From assembly GCA_964387775.1 (NCBI GenBank), contig CAYLZO010000137.1, positions 1 to 13,942 of the forward strand: a stretch of DNA of 13,942 nucleotides. The letters are read 5' to 3'. Under the pieces are notes generated by a model. The model searched no databases. It saw only the letters and a program-made list of their open reading frames with translations, and was not told where the DNA came from. Every line of letters starts with the position of its first letter. Within the stretch, counting starts at the first letter, position 1. The stretch is from CAYLZO01 sp964387775 (GTDB lineage Bacteria > Chloroflexota > Anaerolineae > JAAYZQ01). This document shows positions 1 through 8,229 of this stretch, piece after piece. Both the position numbers and the translations under genes were made by a program.

Positions 1-1
1 G

Positions 2-220
2 GGCCGGCGTCTGGCGGCTTCTCTGGTCCGCATCGGGCTTTCGGCGGCGGTCATGGCCGGCGCAGCCTGGGGAGCGACCTGGTTGCTGGCGGGACGCAGT
101 GCCTGGTTGGTCGGTGGGCTGGGCGTCGCGGCCGGTACGGCCGTCTATTTCGGGATCTCGCTGGCCCTGGGAGCCTCCGAGCCGCGGTTGGTGTGGGCCC
201 TGGTGCGTCGCAGGCGATAG
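2..220 (+). CDS. C-terminal end of a MurJ/Wzx-type lipid-linked oligosaccharide flippase (5' partial)
   Basis: The reading frame is open from base 2 and stops at TAG 218-220, giving the last 72 residues of a membrane protein whose start lies outside the window. Two hydrophobic segments are visible, one starting near 'LVRIGLSAAVMAG' and one around 'GTAVYFGISLALG', followed by a basic tail ending in RRRR. This layout (a final pair of helices, a Tyr after small residues, a short basic cytoplasmic tail) fits the C-terminus of MOP-superfamily flippases such as MurJ, which moves lipid II across the inner membrane, or Wzx-type O-unit flippases. The fragment is too short to separate these, and another polytopic membrane protein is possible. 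Next gene on the same strand starts 235 nt later and appears to have its own promoter. Confidence 0.5.
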   Translation, partial: GRRLAASLVRIGLSAAVMAGAAWGATWLLAGRSAWLVGGLGVAAGTAVYFGISLALGASEPRLVWALVRRRR

Positions 221-285
221 CCGCCAGCCAGGGTCTACATCCTTGGGGTCAAAAAAATACTCCCTAACATCCTCCAAAGGGAGGG

Positions 286-314
286 TGATTGTCCCAGGTC
301 CCCTGACTTATAAT
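286..314 (+). promoter_or_regulatory. Possible sigma70-type promoter for the large secreted protein
   Basis: A perfect TATAAT lies at 309-314. The best-spaced -35 (TGATTG, 286-291, 17-nt spacer) is poor, and TTGTCC at 289-294 would leave only 14 nt. Transcription would start near 321, leaving a leader of about 135 nt before the ATG at 456. The rest of the 221-455 gap holds an A7 run (251-257) and a small CCTCC/GGAGG hairpin (271-284) with no T-run. No other gene is visible there. Confidence 0.4.
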
Positions 315-443
315 GAAATCGGGTAGAACCAAGATAACCGGCCTTGCTCGCGGCGGGTGTTTCATCCAGCCAGAGCGTGGATATCCCGCACGAGAGGACA
401 TAGCTTCTTTCTTTCTGTTTCTCCGACCCCGATGTTTCCAGTA

Positions 444-449
444 AGGAGG
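444..449 (+). promoter_or_regulatory. Shine-Dalgarno site that fixes the start of the secreted protein
   Basis: AGGAGG lies 6 nt upstream of ATG 456. The open frame extends upstream to a GTG at 357, but that start has no comparable site, and only the 456 start puts the hydrophobic signal segment close to the N-terminus. Confidence 0.85.
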
Positions 450-455
450 TGGGAC

Positions 456-3400
456 ATGACGTTAGGGATTCGAACGATGGTGCGTCTACGAGGTGTAGCT
501 TTCGTCGCAACGGTCATCAGCCTGCTGCTCCTGCTCCTGGTTGCGATTCTCGCCGCAGCGCCCCCGGCGGCACCGGCTGCCGGCCCGACGTACGTTCACG
601 GGCCAATCGAGGCGCCGGCGGTCTGGACCCCGGCCGGCAGCCCCTACGTCGTCAGCGGCACGGTGACCATCGTGCCCACGGCCAGCTTGGTCATCAGCCC
701 CGGCGTCACAGTCCTCTTTGAGGGGGAGACGGGCCTCGTCGCCGAGGGCCCGCTGACGGCCGTCGGCACCCCGGCCCAGCCGATCACGTTTACCACCCGC
801 CTGGCGCCGCCGCTGCCCGTCGCCTGGGACGGCATCACCCTCGTCGGCAGCGGCAACACGCTCCAACACTGCCGGATCAGCTACGGCTACTATGGCCTCT
901 ACCTCCACGCCGCCTCGGAGCGCAACGTCGTCGCCGACTGCCTGTTGCGGCTGAACGGCCACTGGGATGGGCCGGTGGGCGGCGCCATCCTGGGTTCCAC
1001 CGACCACAGCCAGTTTTTGCGCAACCAGATCGAGAACAGCCCCTTCGGCATCCTCCTGGTGGAGTCGTCCAACAACGTCATCGCCGACAACAGCATCGCC
1101 TTTCTCGACGGCGTGGGCATCGGCCTGCAGGGGGCGCCGGGCGCGCCGGGCCTGGGCAACACGGTCGCGGACAACTTTGTGGGGCACGCCAAGGGCGAGG
1201 GGCTCTCGTTCCTCCACCAATCGAATCTGACCGTGACCGGCAACGTCGTCAACCTGGCGGCCAACGGGTCCGGTGGGGGACCGCTGCGGCGCGCCGACCC
1301 GAGAGCCGGTCCCCTGGCTGGGCTGCTGGCCGATCTGCCCGTGGCCGCGGGGTTGAGTGTGCGCAGCTCCGACGGCGTGGCGGTCTCGGGCAACCACGTG
1401 ACCGAGAGCGGCTGGGGTGGCGCGCCCAGCTACCTGGCCGGCGTCTATGTCTCGGGCACGACCGGCTTGAGCTTTGACAACAACTCGGTCTATTTGAACC
1501 GCGGCGACGGCCTGGCCTACGCCGCGACGAACGACAGCACCCCGGTCCTGCACAACAACGGCTTCTGGGACAACGAGGATTTCGAGCTGGAGAGCTGGCA
1601 CGCGGCGGCCCTGGACGTGAGCGGCAACTGGTGGGGCACCGAGGCGCCCGCGCCCGGCGTCCACCTCAGCGGCACGCTGCTCTACACGCCGTGGGTGACC
1701 CTTGCCCTGGCCGCCAGCCCGAGCACCCTGCCCGCCGACGGCGTGTCCGAGGCGGAGCTGACGGTGACGATGCTCGACGGCGCCGGCCACCACGCCCCCG
1801 ACGGGATCGGCGTCGAGCTGGACGCCAGCCTGGGCGCGCTCTGGCCGGGTAGCGTGAGCCTGGCCTCCGGCCTGGTGACGGCCACGCTGACGGCGCCGCT
1901 GAGTCCCGGCACCGCCTGGCTGACGGCCACCGCCCCGCTCCCGCCGCCGGGCATGACGACCACGATCCCTCCGGGCCGCCAGGCCTTCGCCTCGGTCACT
2001 TTCGAGGCGCTCCAGGCCCAGACGCTGGCGCTGACCGCGGCCCCCAGGTTCATTCTGGCCGACGGCGTCTCGACCTCGACGCTGACGGCCGAGGTGCTGG
2101 ACGCCCTGGGCTTGCCCGTCGCCGACGGCACGACGGTTACTTTTACGACGACGCTGGGCACGTTTGGCGGCGGATCGGCCACGACGACCCAGCCTACCAG
2201 CGGCGGCCTGGCCACGGCCACGCTGGCCTCCATCGTGACGCCGGGCACGGCCCTGGTCACGGCCTGCGCCGACGGAGTCTGCGACGTGGAGACCGTCCAT
2301 TTTCGACCCCCCTGGGGCGGATTCGTCTACCTGCCCCTGGTCCTCAAGAACCATGCCCCGGCGCCGGTACCGGACTGCGAGGAGCGGATCGAAAATGGCG
2401 GCTTTGAGACCGACTCGGCCTGGATCGTGGGCGTCACGCCCCGGCCGGCACGCTACACGACGGTCCAGGCCCACAGCGGGGCGCGCTCGATGCTCCTGGG
2501 CCTCAAGCCGGGCGAAACCGACGTCCTGAGCTACTCGTCGGCGCGGCAGGCCATCACCCTGCCAGCCACCCTGGACAGCGCCACCCTGACCTTCTGGTTC
2601 CGGCCCGTCTCGGAGCTGGACGCCGGCGACCGCCAGGAAGCCCTCCTGCTGGACGAGGACGACCACCTGCTGGCCATCCTGATGCGCGCCAATCTCAGCG
2701 ACACGACGTGGATCAATCAATCTTACGACCTGAGCGCCTACGCCGGGGAGACCGTCCAGGTTTACTTTAACGCCTACAACGACGGCGACGGCAACGGCGT
2801 GACCGGGTTCTACGTGGACGACGTATCGGTCGAGGTCTGCGCGGGGCCCGGCCCGGTTCCGACACCGACGCCGGGACCCACGCCGACGCCCATGCCCGGC
2901 CCGCCCGACTGCTACCCCGCCCTGTGGGCCACCGCCCCGACGGGCGACGCGCCCCACGGCCTGGCGCTCAACGCCGCCGCCAAGCGGCTCTACGTGGCGA
3001 ACTATGCCGCCGACAGCTTGTCGGTGTTCGACGCCGAGACCTATGCGCTGCTGACCACCGTGCCGGTGGGCGACGGCCCCACCGTCGTGGCCTACAACGC
3101 GGCCAACGACCGCATCTATGTCGCCAACCGAAACGCCAACACCGTGAGCGTTTTGCGGGCCGGCGACTATGCCTTGATGGATACGATCCCTGTCGGTGCG
3201 CGGCCCAACGGCCTGGCGGTGAACGATACGACCAACCGCGTGTACGTGGCCAACTTTGGGGGCGGCACGGTGTCGGTCCTAGACGGCACGAGCAACAGCG
3301 TCGTCCAGACCATCCCCGTTGGCCTGGAGCCGGCCAGGGTGGCCGTGAACCCCATCACCAACAAGGCTTACGTCTCGATCCACGGCGAGGGCAAGGTGAC

Positions 3401-3944
3401 GGTCATTGACGGTGCGGGGAACGCAACGCAGGTGGACATCCACAGCGGCGGCCCCTACGGCATCGCCGTGGACGCGTTGCGCAATTACGTCTACGTGGCG
3501 ACCATCGACACCTATCGCATCGCGGTGGTGGACGGCAGCGATGATTCTTTCCTCGGCTGGGCGGCCATCACCCGCCTGCCCGGCGGGGAGCCGGTGCCGC
3601 TGCGCATGATCGCCGTCAACCCCCTCATCGGCACCTCGGGGCACGTCTTTGTCACGACTGTCGAGGAGGATCAGGGTTGGGACAAGTTCCTGCTGCTGCC
3701 CAAGGGCTGGGACGAGTACTTTGCCCGGGCCCACGCTCTCGACCTGGACGGGGCGCGGGAGGGCATGGTCTTTGACCCGGCCACGCTGCGGGTCTTGGTC
3801 ACGTCGCGGGCCGACGACCTGCTGGCCGTCTACCTGGACGGCGAGCCCGCCTGCCCCAACAACTTTTCGGCGCTGGGCGGCTACCAGATCACGATCTGCG
3901 TGGCGGCCCCCGACGGGAGCTGCCGGCAGACCTTCACCCGCTGA
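456..3944 (+). CDS. Large secreted multidomain protein: beta-helix, two Ig-like (Big-1) domains, CBM-like domain, YVTN beta-propeller
   Basis: A 1162-aa exported protein, probably involved in surface binding or polymer recognition; no catalytic function can be assigned. Domains in order: signal peptide at about 1-43 (Arg-rich start, then a long Leu/Val/Ala core); right-handed parallel beta-helix at about 60-410, with repeated short strands containing 'NNxIxxN'-like turns and a closing 'GNWWG' typical of NosD/pectate-lyase-like folds; two Big-1-like Ig domains at about 415-515 and 521-612, each with 'LPADGVS' or 'ILADGVS' and 'G.ATATL'-type strands; the 'YLPLVLKN' motif (625-632); a jelly-roll-like module at about 640-795 ('NGGFE' start, 'FYVDDVSV' end); a Pro/Thr linker (798-817); and YVTN-type propeller blades at about 820-1135 ('YVANY', 'YVANR', 'YVANF'). 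No C-terminal anchor or sorting signal is seen, so it may be released. It converges on rpoB. Confidence 0.85.
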   Translation: MTLGIRTMVRLRGVAFVATVISLLLLLLVAILAAAPPAAPAAGPTYVHGPIEAPAVWTPAGSPYVVSGTVTIVPTASLVISPGVTVLFEGETGLVAEGPLTAVGTPAQPITFTTRLAPPLPVAWDGITLVGSGNTLQHCRISYGYYGLYLHAASERNVVADCLLRLNGHWDGPVGGAILGSTDHSQFLRNQIENSPFGILLVESSNNVIADNSIAFLDGVGIGLQGAPGAPGLGNTVADNFVGHAKGEGLSFLHQSNLTVTGNVVNLAANGSGGGPLRRADPRAGPLAGLLADLPVAAGLSVRSSDGVAVSGNHVTESGWGGAPSYLAGVYVSGTTGLSFDNNSVYLNRGDGLAYAATNDSTPVLHNNGFWDNEDFELESWHAAALDVSGNWWGTEAPAPGVHLSGTLLYTPWVTLALAASPSTLPADGVSEAELTVTMLDGAGHHAPDGIGVELDASLGALWPGSVSLASGLVTATLTAPLSPGTAWLTATAPLPPPGMTTTIPPGRQAFASVTFEALQAQTLALTAAPRFILADGVSTSTLTAEVLDALGLPVADGTTVTFTTTLGTFGGGSATTTQPTSGGLATATLASIVTPGTALVTACADGVCDVETVHFRPPWGGFVYLPLVLKNHAPAPVPDCEERIENGGFETDSAWIVGVTPRPARYTTVQAHSGARSMLLGLKPGETDVLSYSSARQAITLPATLDSATLTFWFRPVSELDAGDRQEALLLDEDDHLLAILMRANLSDTTWINQSYDLSAYAGETVQVYFNAYNDGDGNGVTGFYVDDVSVEVCAGPGPVPTPTPGPTPTPMPGPPDCYPALWATAPTGDAPHGLALNAAAKRLYVANYAADSLSVFDAETYALLTTVPVGDGPTVVAYNAANDRIYVANRNANTVSVLRAGDYALMDTIPVGARPNGLAVNDTTNRVYVANFGGGTVSVLDGTSNSVVQTIPVGLEPARVAVNPITNKAYVSIHGEGKVTVIDGAGNATQVDIHSGGPYGIAVDALRNYVYVATIDTYRIAVVDGSDDSFLGWAAITRLPGGEPVPLRMIAVNPLIGTSGHVFVTTVEEDQGWDKFLLLPKGWDEYFARAHALDLDGAREGMVFDPATLRVLVTSRADDLLAVYLDGEPACPNNFSALGGYQITICVAAPDGSCRQTFTR

Positions 3945-3962
3945 GATCGGCGGGCGTTCACA

Positions 3963-3999
3963 CAAAAAACCGGGGGATGGAAACCCATCCCCCGGTCTG
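3963..3999 (-). terminator. Intrinsic terminator of rpoB, probably bidirectional
   Basis: A perfect 12-bp stem, ACCGGGGGATGG (3969-3980) pairing with CCATCCCCCGGT (3985-3996), has a 4-nt AAAC loop. On the minus strand the stem is followed directly by TTTTTT (complement of 3963-3968), the classical form, about 55 nt past the rpoB stop. On the plus strand the tail is only CTGTGTTTG, so it may stop the convergent gene ending at 3944 less efficiently. Confidence 0.9.
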
Positions 4000-4052
4000 T
4001 GTTTGCAGTAAATCGCGCTGAAGCGCGTACAAACGGGTCCCCCCAAGGGGTG

Positions 4053-7000
4053 CTAGATGTTCAACAGCTCCAAACCCATGCCCAGGTCCGGCAGTTCTTC
4101 CTCCTCTTCGTCCTTGCCAAAGTAGAGGTTGGCGTCCTCCTCGTCCAGGACGTCCACCGACAGGCCCAGGGATTGCAGCTCTTTGACCAGCACGCGGAAC
4201 GACTCGGGCACGCCCGGCTCGACGATTTCCTCGCCCTTGACGATGGCCTCGTAGGTCTTGACCCGGCCGGTCACGTCGTCCGACTTGACGGTGAGCATCT
4301 CCTGCAATGTGTGGGCCGCGCCGTAGGCTTCCAGCGCCCAGACCTCCATCTCGCCGAAGCGCTGGCCGCCAAATTGGGCCTTGCCGCCCAAGGGCTGCTG
4401 CGTCACCAGCGAGTAAGGGCCGGTGGATCGGGCGTGGACCTTGTCCTCCACCAGGTGGGCCAGCTTGTTCATGGTGATGATGCCCACGGTAACCGGCTGG
4501 TCGAAGGGCTCGCCCGTCTTGCCGTCGTGGAGCGTCATCTTGCCCGTGACCGGCATTGGATACCCCGTGTGACGGCTCACCCGGATCGCCGCCATCGTCA
4601 CCTCGTCCTCCTCCGGATCTGCATCCAGATCCTCGGGCCAGGCGCGATCCTGGCGCTCCCACTCCTCGTGCAGGTATCGAATCCACTCGCGCAGGCAGAC
4701 GACTTTGGCCCGCTCGCGCCGTTGGATGCGCTCTTTCATGGGGCTCGGTTCCAGGTCAAAGGAGATGATCCGATCCAGGTCATACTCCCGTTCCTGCAAC
4801 CACTCGGTCAAGACGACCTGGCGGGCGTAGGCGTGATCGCGGGCCAGCCGCTCCTCGTCGTAGCCCTTGCCCTCCAGCCAGTCGAGCATGTAGAGGATCA
4901 AGGCTTGCTCGCGCGTCACGTCCTCCGGCTCGATCTCCATCTCTTTGACCCAGACCCAGGCCCGCTCGGTCATGACGTCCCAGGCGCGGTCCATGAGCCA
5001 GGCTCGGGCCAGTTCGGCCTGGATCTCGAGCTCGTCGGCCCCATCAAAGACGGGGGAGATGGTCTTGAATCCCAGGCGGTCGGCAGCCCAACCCAGGTGG
5101 GTTTCCAGGACCTGGCCGATGTTCATCCGGGCTGGCACCCCCAGCGGGTTGAGGATCAGCTCCACCGGCGTGCCGTCGGGCAGGTAGGGCACGTCCTCGA
5201 CGGGCACCACCTGGCTGATAACGCCCTTGTTGCCGTGACGGCCGGCCATCTTGTCCCCCTCGGTGATCTTGCGGCGCTGGGCGACCATGACCCGCACGGT
5301 CTGCTCCACGCCGGCCTGCATGTCGCGATGCTCCTCGCGGGTGAACTCTTTGACGTCTACGACGATGCCGTGCTCACCGTGAGGCAGACGCAGGCTCGAA
5401 TCCTTCACCTCGCGGGCCTTTTCGCCAAAGATGGCCCGCAGCAGCTTTTCTTCCGGCGTGAGCTCCGTCTCGCCCTTGGGCGTGATCTTGCCCACCAGGA
5501 TGTCGCCCGGCCCCACCTCGGCGCCGATGCGGATGACGCCTGACTCGTCCAGGTCCTTCAGCGCGTCTTCGCCCACGTTGGGGATGTCGCGCGTGATCTC
5601 TTCCGGTCCCAGCTTGGTGTCTCGCGCTTCGACCTCGTGCTTTTCGATGTGGATCGAGCTGAACTTGTCGTCGTGCACCACCTGCTCGCTGACCAGGACG
5701 GCGTCCTCGTAGTTGCCGCCCTCCCAGCTCAAAAAGGCAACCAGGACGTCCTGCCCCAGCGCCAGTTCCCCCAACTGGGTGGAGGACGAATCGGCCAGCA
5801 CGTCACCGGCTTCGACCCGCTCGCCCTTGGAGACGATGGGCTTCTGGTCCAGGCAGGTGCTCTGGTTGGAGCGTTGGAAGCGGCGCAGCTTGTAGGTTCG
5901 CCGCCCATTTTCCCCCTGGACTACGATGGCCTCGCCCGTCACGCCGATCACTTCCCCCGCCTCCTCGGCGATGACGATCTGGCCCGAGTCGATGGCTACT
6001 TGCGACTCGATGCCGGTGCCGATCAGTGGCGCGTCGGGCTGGAGCAGGGGTACGGCCTGGCGCTGCATGTTGGAGCCCATCAGGGCGCGGTTGGCGTCGT
6101 CGTGCTCCAGGAAGGGGATCAGGGCCGCCGTGACGCCCACGATCTGCTTGGGCGACACGTCCATAAAGTCTATCTTTTCGACCGAATCTTCCAGGAATTC
6201 CTGCATACGCCGCACCGAGACCCGATCGCTCACGAACTGGCCCTGTTCGTCCAGCTCGGCGTTGGCCTGGGCGATGGTGTACTGGTCCTCCTCGTCGGCC
6301 GATAGGTAGCGGATCTCGTCGGTGGCCATGGGCCGGATCTTGATCTCGGGCAACTGGGAAAAGAGCGTGCTCAGGCGCTCGGCCATCTCTTCGGTGATGC
6401 GCGTGCCCGGTTCGGCGATGACCTCGCCCGTGTCCGGGTCTACCAGCCGCTCGCGGACCGTCTTGCCCACAGCCTTTTCCTTACGGTTGGGCACGATGTG
6501 GATCACTTTGCGATAGGGCGTCTCGATGAAGCCCAGGTCGTTGATGCGGCCGTAGGTGCCCAGCGAGCCGATGAGGCCGATGTTGGGCCCCTCCGGCGTC
6601 TCGATGGGGCAGATGCGGCCATAGTGCGAGTGGTGCACGTCGCGCACGTCAAAGCCGGCCCGCTCGCGGCGCAGCCCGCCCGGACCCAGGGCGCTGAGGC
6701 GCCGCTTGTGGGTCAACTCGTCCAGCGGGTTGGTCTGCTGCATGAACTGCGAGAGCTGGCTGCCACCAAAGAACTCGCGCACCGAGGCCACGACGGGCCG
6801 CACGTTGATGAGTGAGATGGGCGTCATCTGCTCCGGCTCGCGGATGCTCATCCGCTCGCGGACGACCCGCTCCATGCGCAGCAGGCCGATGCGCAACTGG
6901 TTCTGGATCAATTCGCCCATCGTCTTGACGCGGCGGTTGCCCAGGTGGTCGATATCGTCTGGGCCCTCAATGCCGTTGTTGACCTGGATGATGCGTTTGA

Positions 7001-7931
7001 CAACCTGGACCAGGTCCTCGGGCGTGAGGGTGCGTTTCTCCAGCGGTATGTCGAGCCCCAGGCGCCGGTTCAGCTTGTGGCGTCCCACCCGGGCCAGGTC
7101 GTAGCGGCGGGCCTCAAAGAGCAGCGAGTTCAAAAAGCTCTCGGCATTGTCCTGGGTGGGCGGATCACCAGGCCGTAGTTTCTTATAGAACTCGATCACC
7201 GCGTCTTTTTGGGTCTTTTCGGTGTCCCGTTCGATGGTAGACTCGATGTAGGGATGATCGGGCATGATGTCCACCATGTCAAAGAGCTCGTACAGCTCCT
7301 CGTCGGTGCCAAAGCCCACCGCCCGCAGCAGGATCGTCACCGGCAACTTGCGCTTGCGGTCCACCTTGACGGTGATGACGTCGCGCTTTGACGTCTCGAA
7401 CTCGAGCCAGGCGCCCCGGTTGGGGATCAGCTTGGCACCACACAGCTCCCGCCCCGTGATCCGGTCCTCCTCGACCGTGAAATAGACGCCCGGCGAGCGG
7501 ATCAACTGGCTGACCACGACCCGCTCGGCGCCGTTGATGATGAACGTTCCGTTCTCGGTCATCAACGGGAAATCGCCCATGAACACGTCCTGCGTCGTCC
7601 ACTCGTCGCTCTCCTTGTTCCACAGGGCGACGCGGACGTAGAGGGGCACCGCGTAGGTAATGTCCCGGTCGAGACATTCCTGCTCGGTGTATTTGGGCTC
7701 CTCGAAACGATAGTCCAGGCCTAACTTTTCGTTGATCTCTTGGTTCAGGCCCGGTAAGTGCAGTTCCAGGTTTTCGTTAAAGCTCTCAATCGGCGAGATC
7801 TCGTCGAACAGCTCCCGCAAGCCTTCCTCTTGAAACCATTTGTAGGATTTCAATTGGACCTGGATCAGGTGCGGGAGCGTCAGCACATCGGGGATGCGGG
7901 CATAAGATTTTCGCAGTGGTCGCTTGGGCAT
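4053..7931 (-). CDS. rpoB: DNA-directed RNA polymerase subunit beta
   Basis: The beta subunit of RNA polymerase (1292 aa) forms one side of the active-site cleft and binds rifamycins. The N-terminus 'RKSYARIPDVLTLPHLI' is typical. The rifampicin region is at about 391-415 ('SQLSQFMQQTNPL', 'THKRRLSALGPGG'), then 'CPIETPEGPNIGLI' (441-454), 'GNYEDA' (739-744), the active-site lysine region 'GDKMAGRHGNKG' (892-903) and the conserved C-terminal block 'HARSTGPYSLVTQQPLGGKA' (1166-1185). It is longer than B. subtilis RpoB (about 1190 aa), mainly because of roughly 130-145 extra residues at about 977-1122. Q398 replaces the Asp equivalent to E. coli D516. ATG 7931 is the only possible start, since an in-frame TGA lies 12 nt upstream; AAGGAG lies 12 nt from it. 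rpoC does not follow, and a terminator comes instead. Confidence 0.98.
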   Translation of the reverse strand: MPKRPLRKSYARIPDVLTLPHLIQVQLKSYKWFQEEGLRELFDEISPIESFNENLELHLPGLNQEINEKLGLDYRFEEPKYTEQECLDRDITYAVPLYVRVALWNKESDEWTTQDVFMGDFPLMTENGTFIINGAERVVVSQLIRSPGVYFTVEEDRITGRELCGAKLIPNRGAWLEFETSKRDVITVKVDRKRKLPVTILLRAVGFGTDEELYELFDMVDIMPDHPYIESTIERDTEKTQKDAVIEFYKKLRPGDPPTQDNAESFLNSLLFEARRYDLARVGRHKLNRRLGLDIPLEKRTLTPEDLVQVVKRIIQVNNGIEGPDDIDHLGNRRVKTMGELIQNQLRIGLLRMERVVRERMSIREPEQMTPISLINVRPVVASVREFFGGSQLSQFMQQTNPLDELTHKRRLSALGPGGLRRERAGFDVRDVHHSHYGRICPIETPEGPNIGLIGSLGTYGRINDLGFIETPYRKVIHIVPNRKEKAVGKTVRERLVDPDTGEVIAEPGTRITEEMAERLSTLFSQLPEIKIRPMATDEIRYLSADEEDQYTIAQANAELDEQGQFVSDRVSVRRMQEFLEDSVEKIDFMDVSPKQIVGVTAALIPFLEHDDANRALMGSNMQRQAVPLLQPDAPLIGTGIESQVAIDSGQIVIAEEAGEVIGVTGEAIVVQGENGRRTYKLRRFQRSNQSTCLDQKPIVSKGERVEAGDVLADSSSTQLGELALGQDVLVAFLSWEGGNYEDAVLVSEQVVHDDKFSSIHIEKHEVEARDTKLGPEEITRDIPNVGEDALKDLDESGVIRIGAEVGPGDILVGKITPKGETELTPEEKLLRAIFGEKAREVKDSSLRLPHGEHGIVVDVKEFTREEHRDMQAGVEQTVRVMVAQRRKITEGDKMAGRHGNKGVISQVVPVEDVPYLPDGTPVELILNPLGVPARMNIGQVLETHLGWAADRLGFKTISPVFDGADELEIQAELARAWLMDRAWDVMTERAWVWVKEMEIEPEDVTREQALILYMLDWLEGKGYDEERLARDHAYARQVVLTEWLQEREYDLDRIISFDLEPSPMKERIQRRERAKVVCLREWIRYLHEEWERQDRAWPEDLDADPEEDEVTMAAIRVSRHTGYPMPVTGKMTLHDGKTGEPFDQPVTVGIITMNKLAHLVEDKVHARSTGPYSLVTQQPLGGKAQFGGQRFGEMEVWALEAYGAAHTLQEMLTVKSDDVTGRVKTYEAIVKGEEIVEPGVPESFRVLVKELQSLGLSVDVLDEEDANLYFGKDEEEEELPDLGMGLELLNI

Positions 7932-7984
7932 TCGTATTCTTCACTCCTTGGCAATTTGCCTGTTCGTTAGCGCAGGCCTTCCAT

Positions 7985-8014
7985 CCGCGCCGTCACACGG
8001 GTCGTGTGGCGCGG
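7985..8014 (-). other. Stem-loop in the rpoB leader (hairpin nearest the gene)
   Basis: On the plus strand, CCGCGCC (7985-7991) pairs with GGCGCGG (8008-8014), and ACACG (7995-7999) pairs with CGTGT (8003-8007). This leaves a 3-nt loop and a 3-nt bulge, so 12 bp in total. No T-run follows on either strand, so it is not an intrinsic terminator. It lies about 53 nt before the rpoB start within the predicted leader RNA, and could act in RNA stability or autoregulation. The function is inferred. Confidence 0.6.
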
Positions 8015-8032
8015 AGAGACACCGTCGTCGTT

Positions 8033-8083
8033 ACGCCTGTTACGGGATGCAAAGGGGGTTCGAGTCCGCCTTTGGCAAGGCGT
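8033..8083 (-). other. Stem-loop in the rpoB leader (middle hairpin)
   Basis: CAAAGGGGG (8050-8058) pairs with CCGCCTTTG (8066-8074) with one mismatch and a 7-nt loop. An outer 5-bp stem is possible between ACGCC (8033-8037) and GGCGT (8079-8083). The loop read on the plus strand (GGTTCGAGTCC) mimics a tRNA T-arm, but no tRNA can be built around it. Confidence 0.45.
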
Positions 8084-8133
8084 TTGGATGGTGCTCATGT
8101 TTAGACTCAACATATCCAGGCGCATAGGTAATG

Positions 8134-8153
8134 CGCGGCCTTGATGGACCGCG
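8134..8153 (-). other. Hairpin at the predicted 5' end of the rpoB transcript
   Basis: Read on the minus strand, CGCGG-T-CC pairs with GG-CCGCG around an ATCAA loop: 7 bp with one bulged base. It begins about 8 nt after the -10 box, so it would form at or within one or two bases of the mRNA 5' end, a position that can protect against decay. The structure is seen; the role is inferred. Confidence 0.5.
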
Positions 8154-8160
8154 AATAGAC

Positions 8161-8189
8161 ATTATATTCATCATATCCCAACTTGTCAA
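8161..8189 (-). promoter_or_regulatory. Consensus sigma70-type promoter of rpoB
   Basis: On the minus strand, TTGACA (complement of 8184-8189) and TATAAT (complement of 8161-8166) both match the consensus perfectly and are separated by exactly 17 nt. Transcription should start near 8154, giving a leader of about 220 nt before the rpoB ATG. It points away from the radC promoter about 180 bp to its right. Confidence 0.9.
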
Positions 8190-8229
8190 ATCTTTGCTCA
8201 GGGTTGGCGCAGGCGTCGATTTAGGGCGC

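Noticed and set aside
798..1650. Possible carbohydrate lyase activity of the beta-helix region
   Set aside because: The fold pattern is visible, but no catalytic Arg/Lys/Asp set of a known lyase family could be identified, so no enzymatic call is made.
486..2957. Long minus-strand open frame of 823 codons opposite the secreted protein gene
   Set aside because: It is an antisense shadow of a GC-rich gene. Its product is Arg/Gly-rich low-complexity sequence without domain signatures, and the plus-strand frame has clear domains, a signal peptide and a ribosome site.
3999..5543. Plus-strand open frame of 514 codons opposite rpoB
   Set aside because: It mirrors the conserved rpoB reading frame and begins inside the terminator region. 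The product has no recognisable family and shows the composition expected of an antisense frame.
8041..8085. T-arm-like sequence GGGGGTTCGAGTCCGCC on the plus strand, suggesting a tRNA or tmRNA end
   Set aside because: The stem has a mismatch, the following TTTGGCA finds no acceptor partner about 65 nt upstream, and no D-arm or anticodon arm can be drawn. It is better explained as one of the stem-loops of the rpoB leader, though a degenerate tRNA remnant cannot be excluded.
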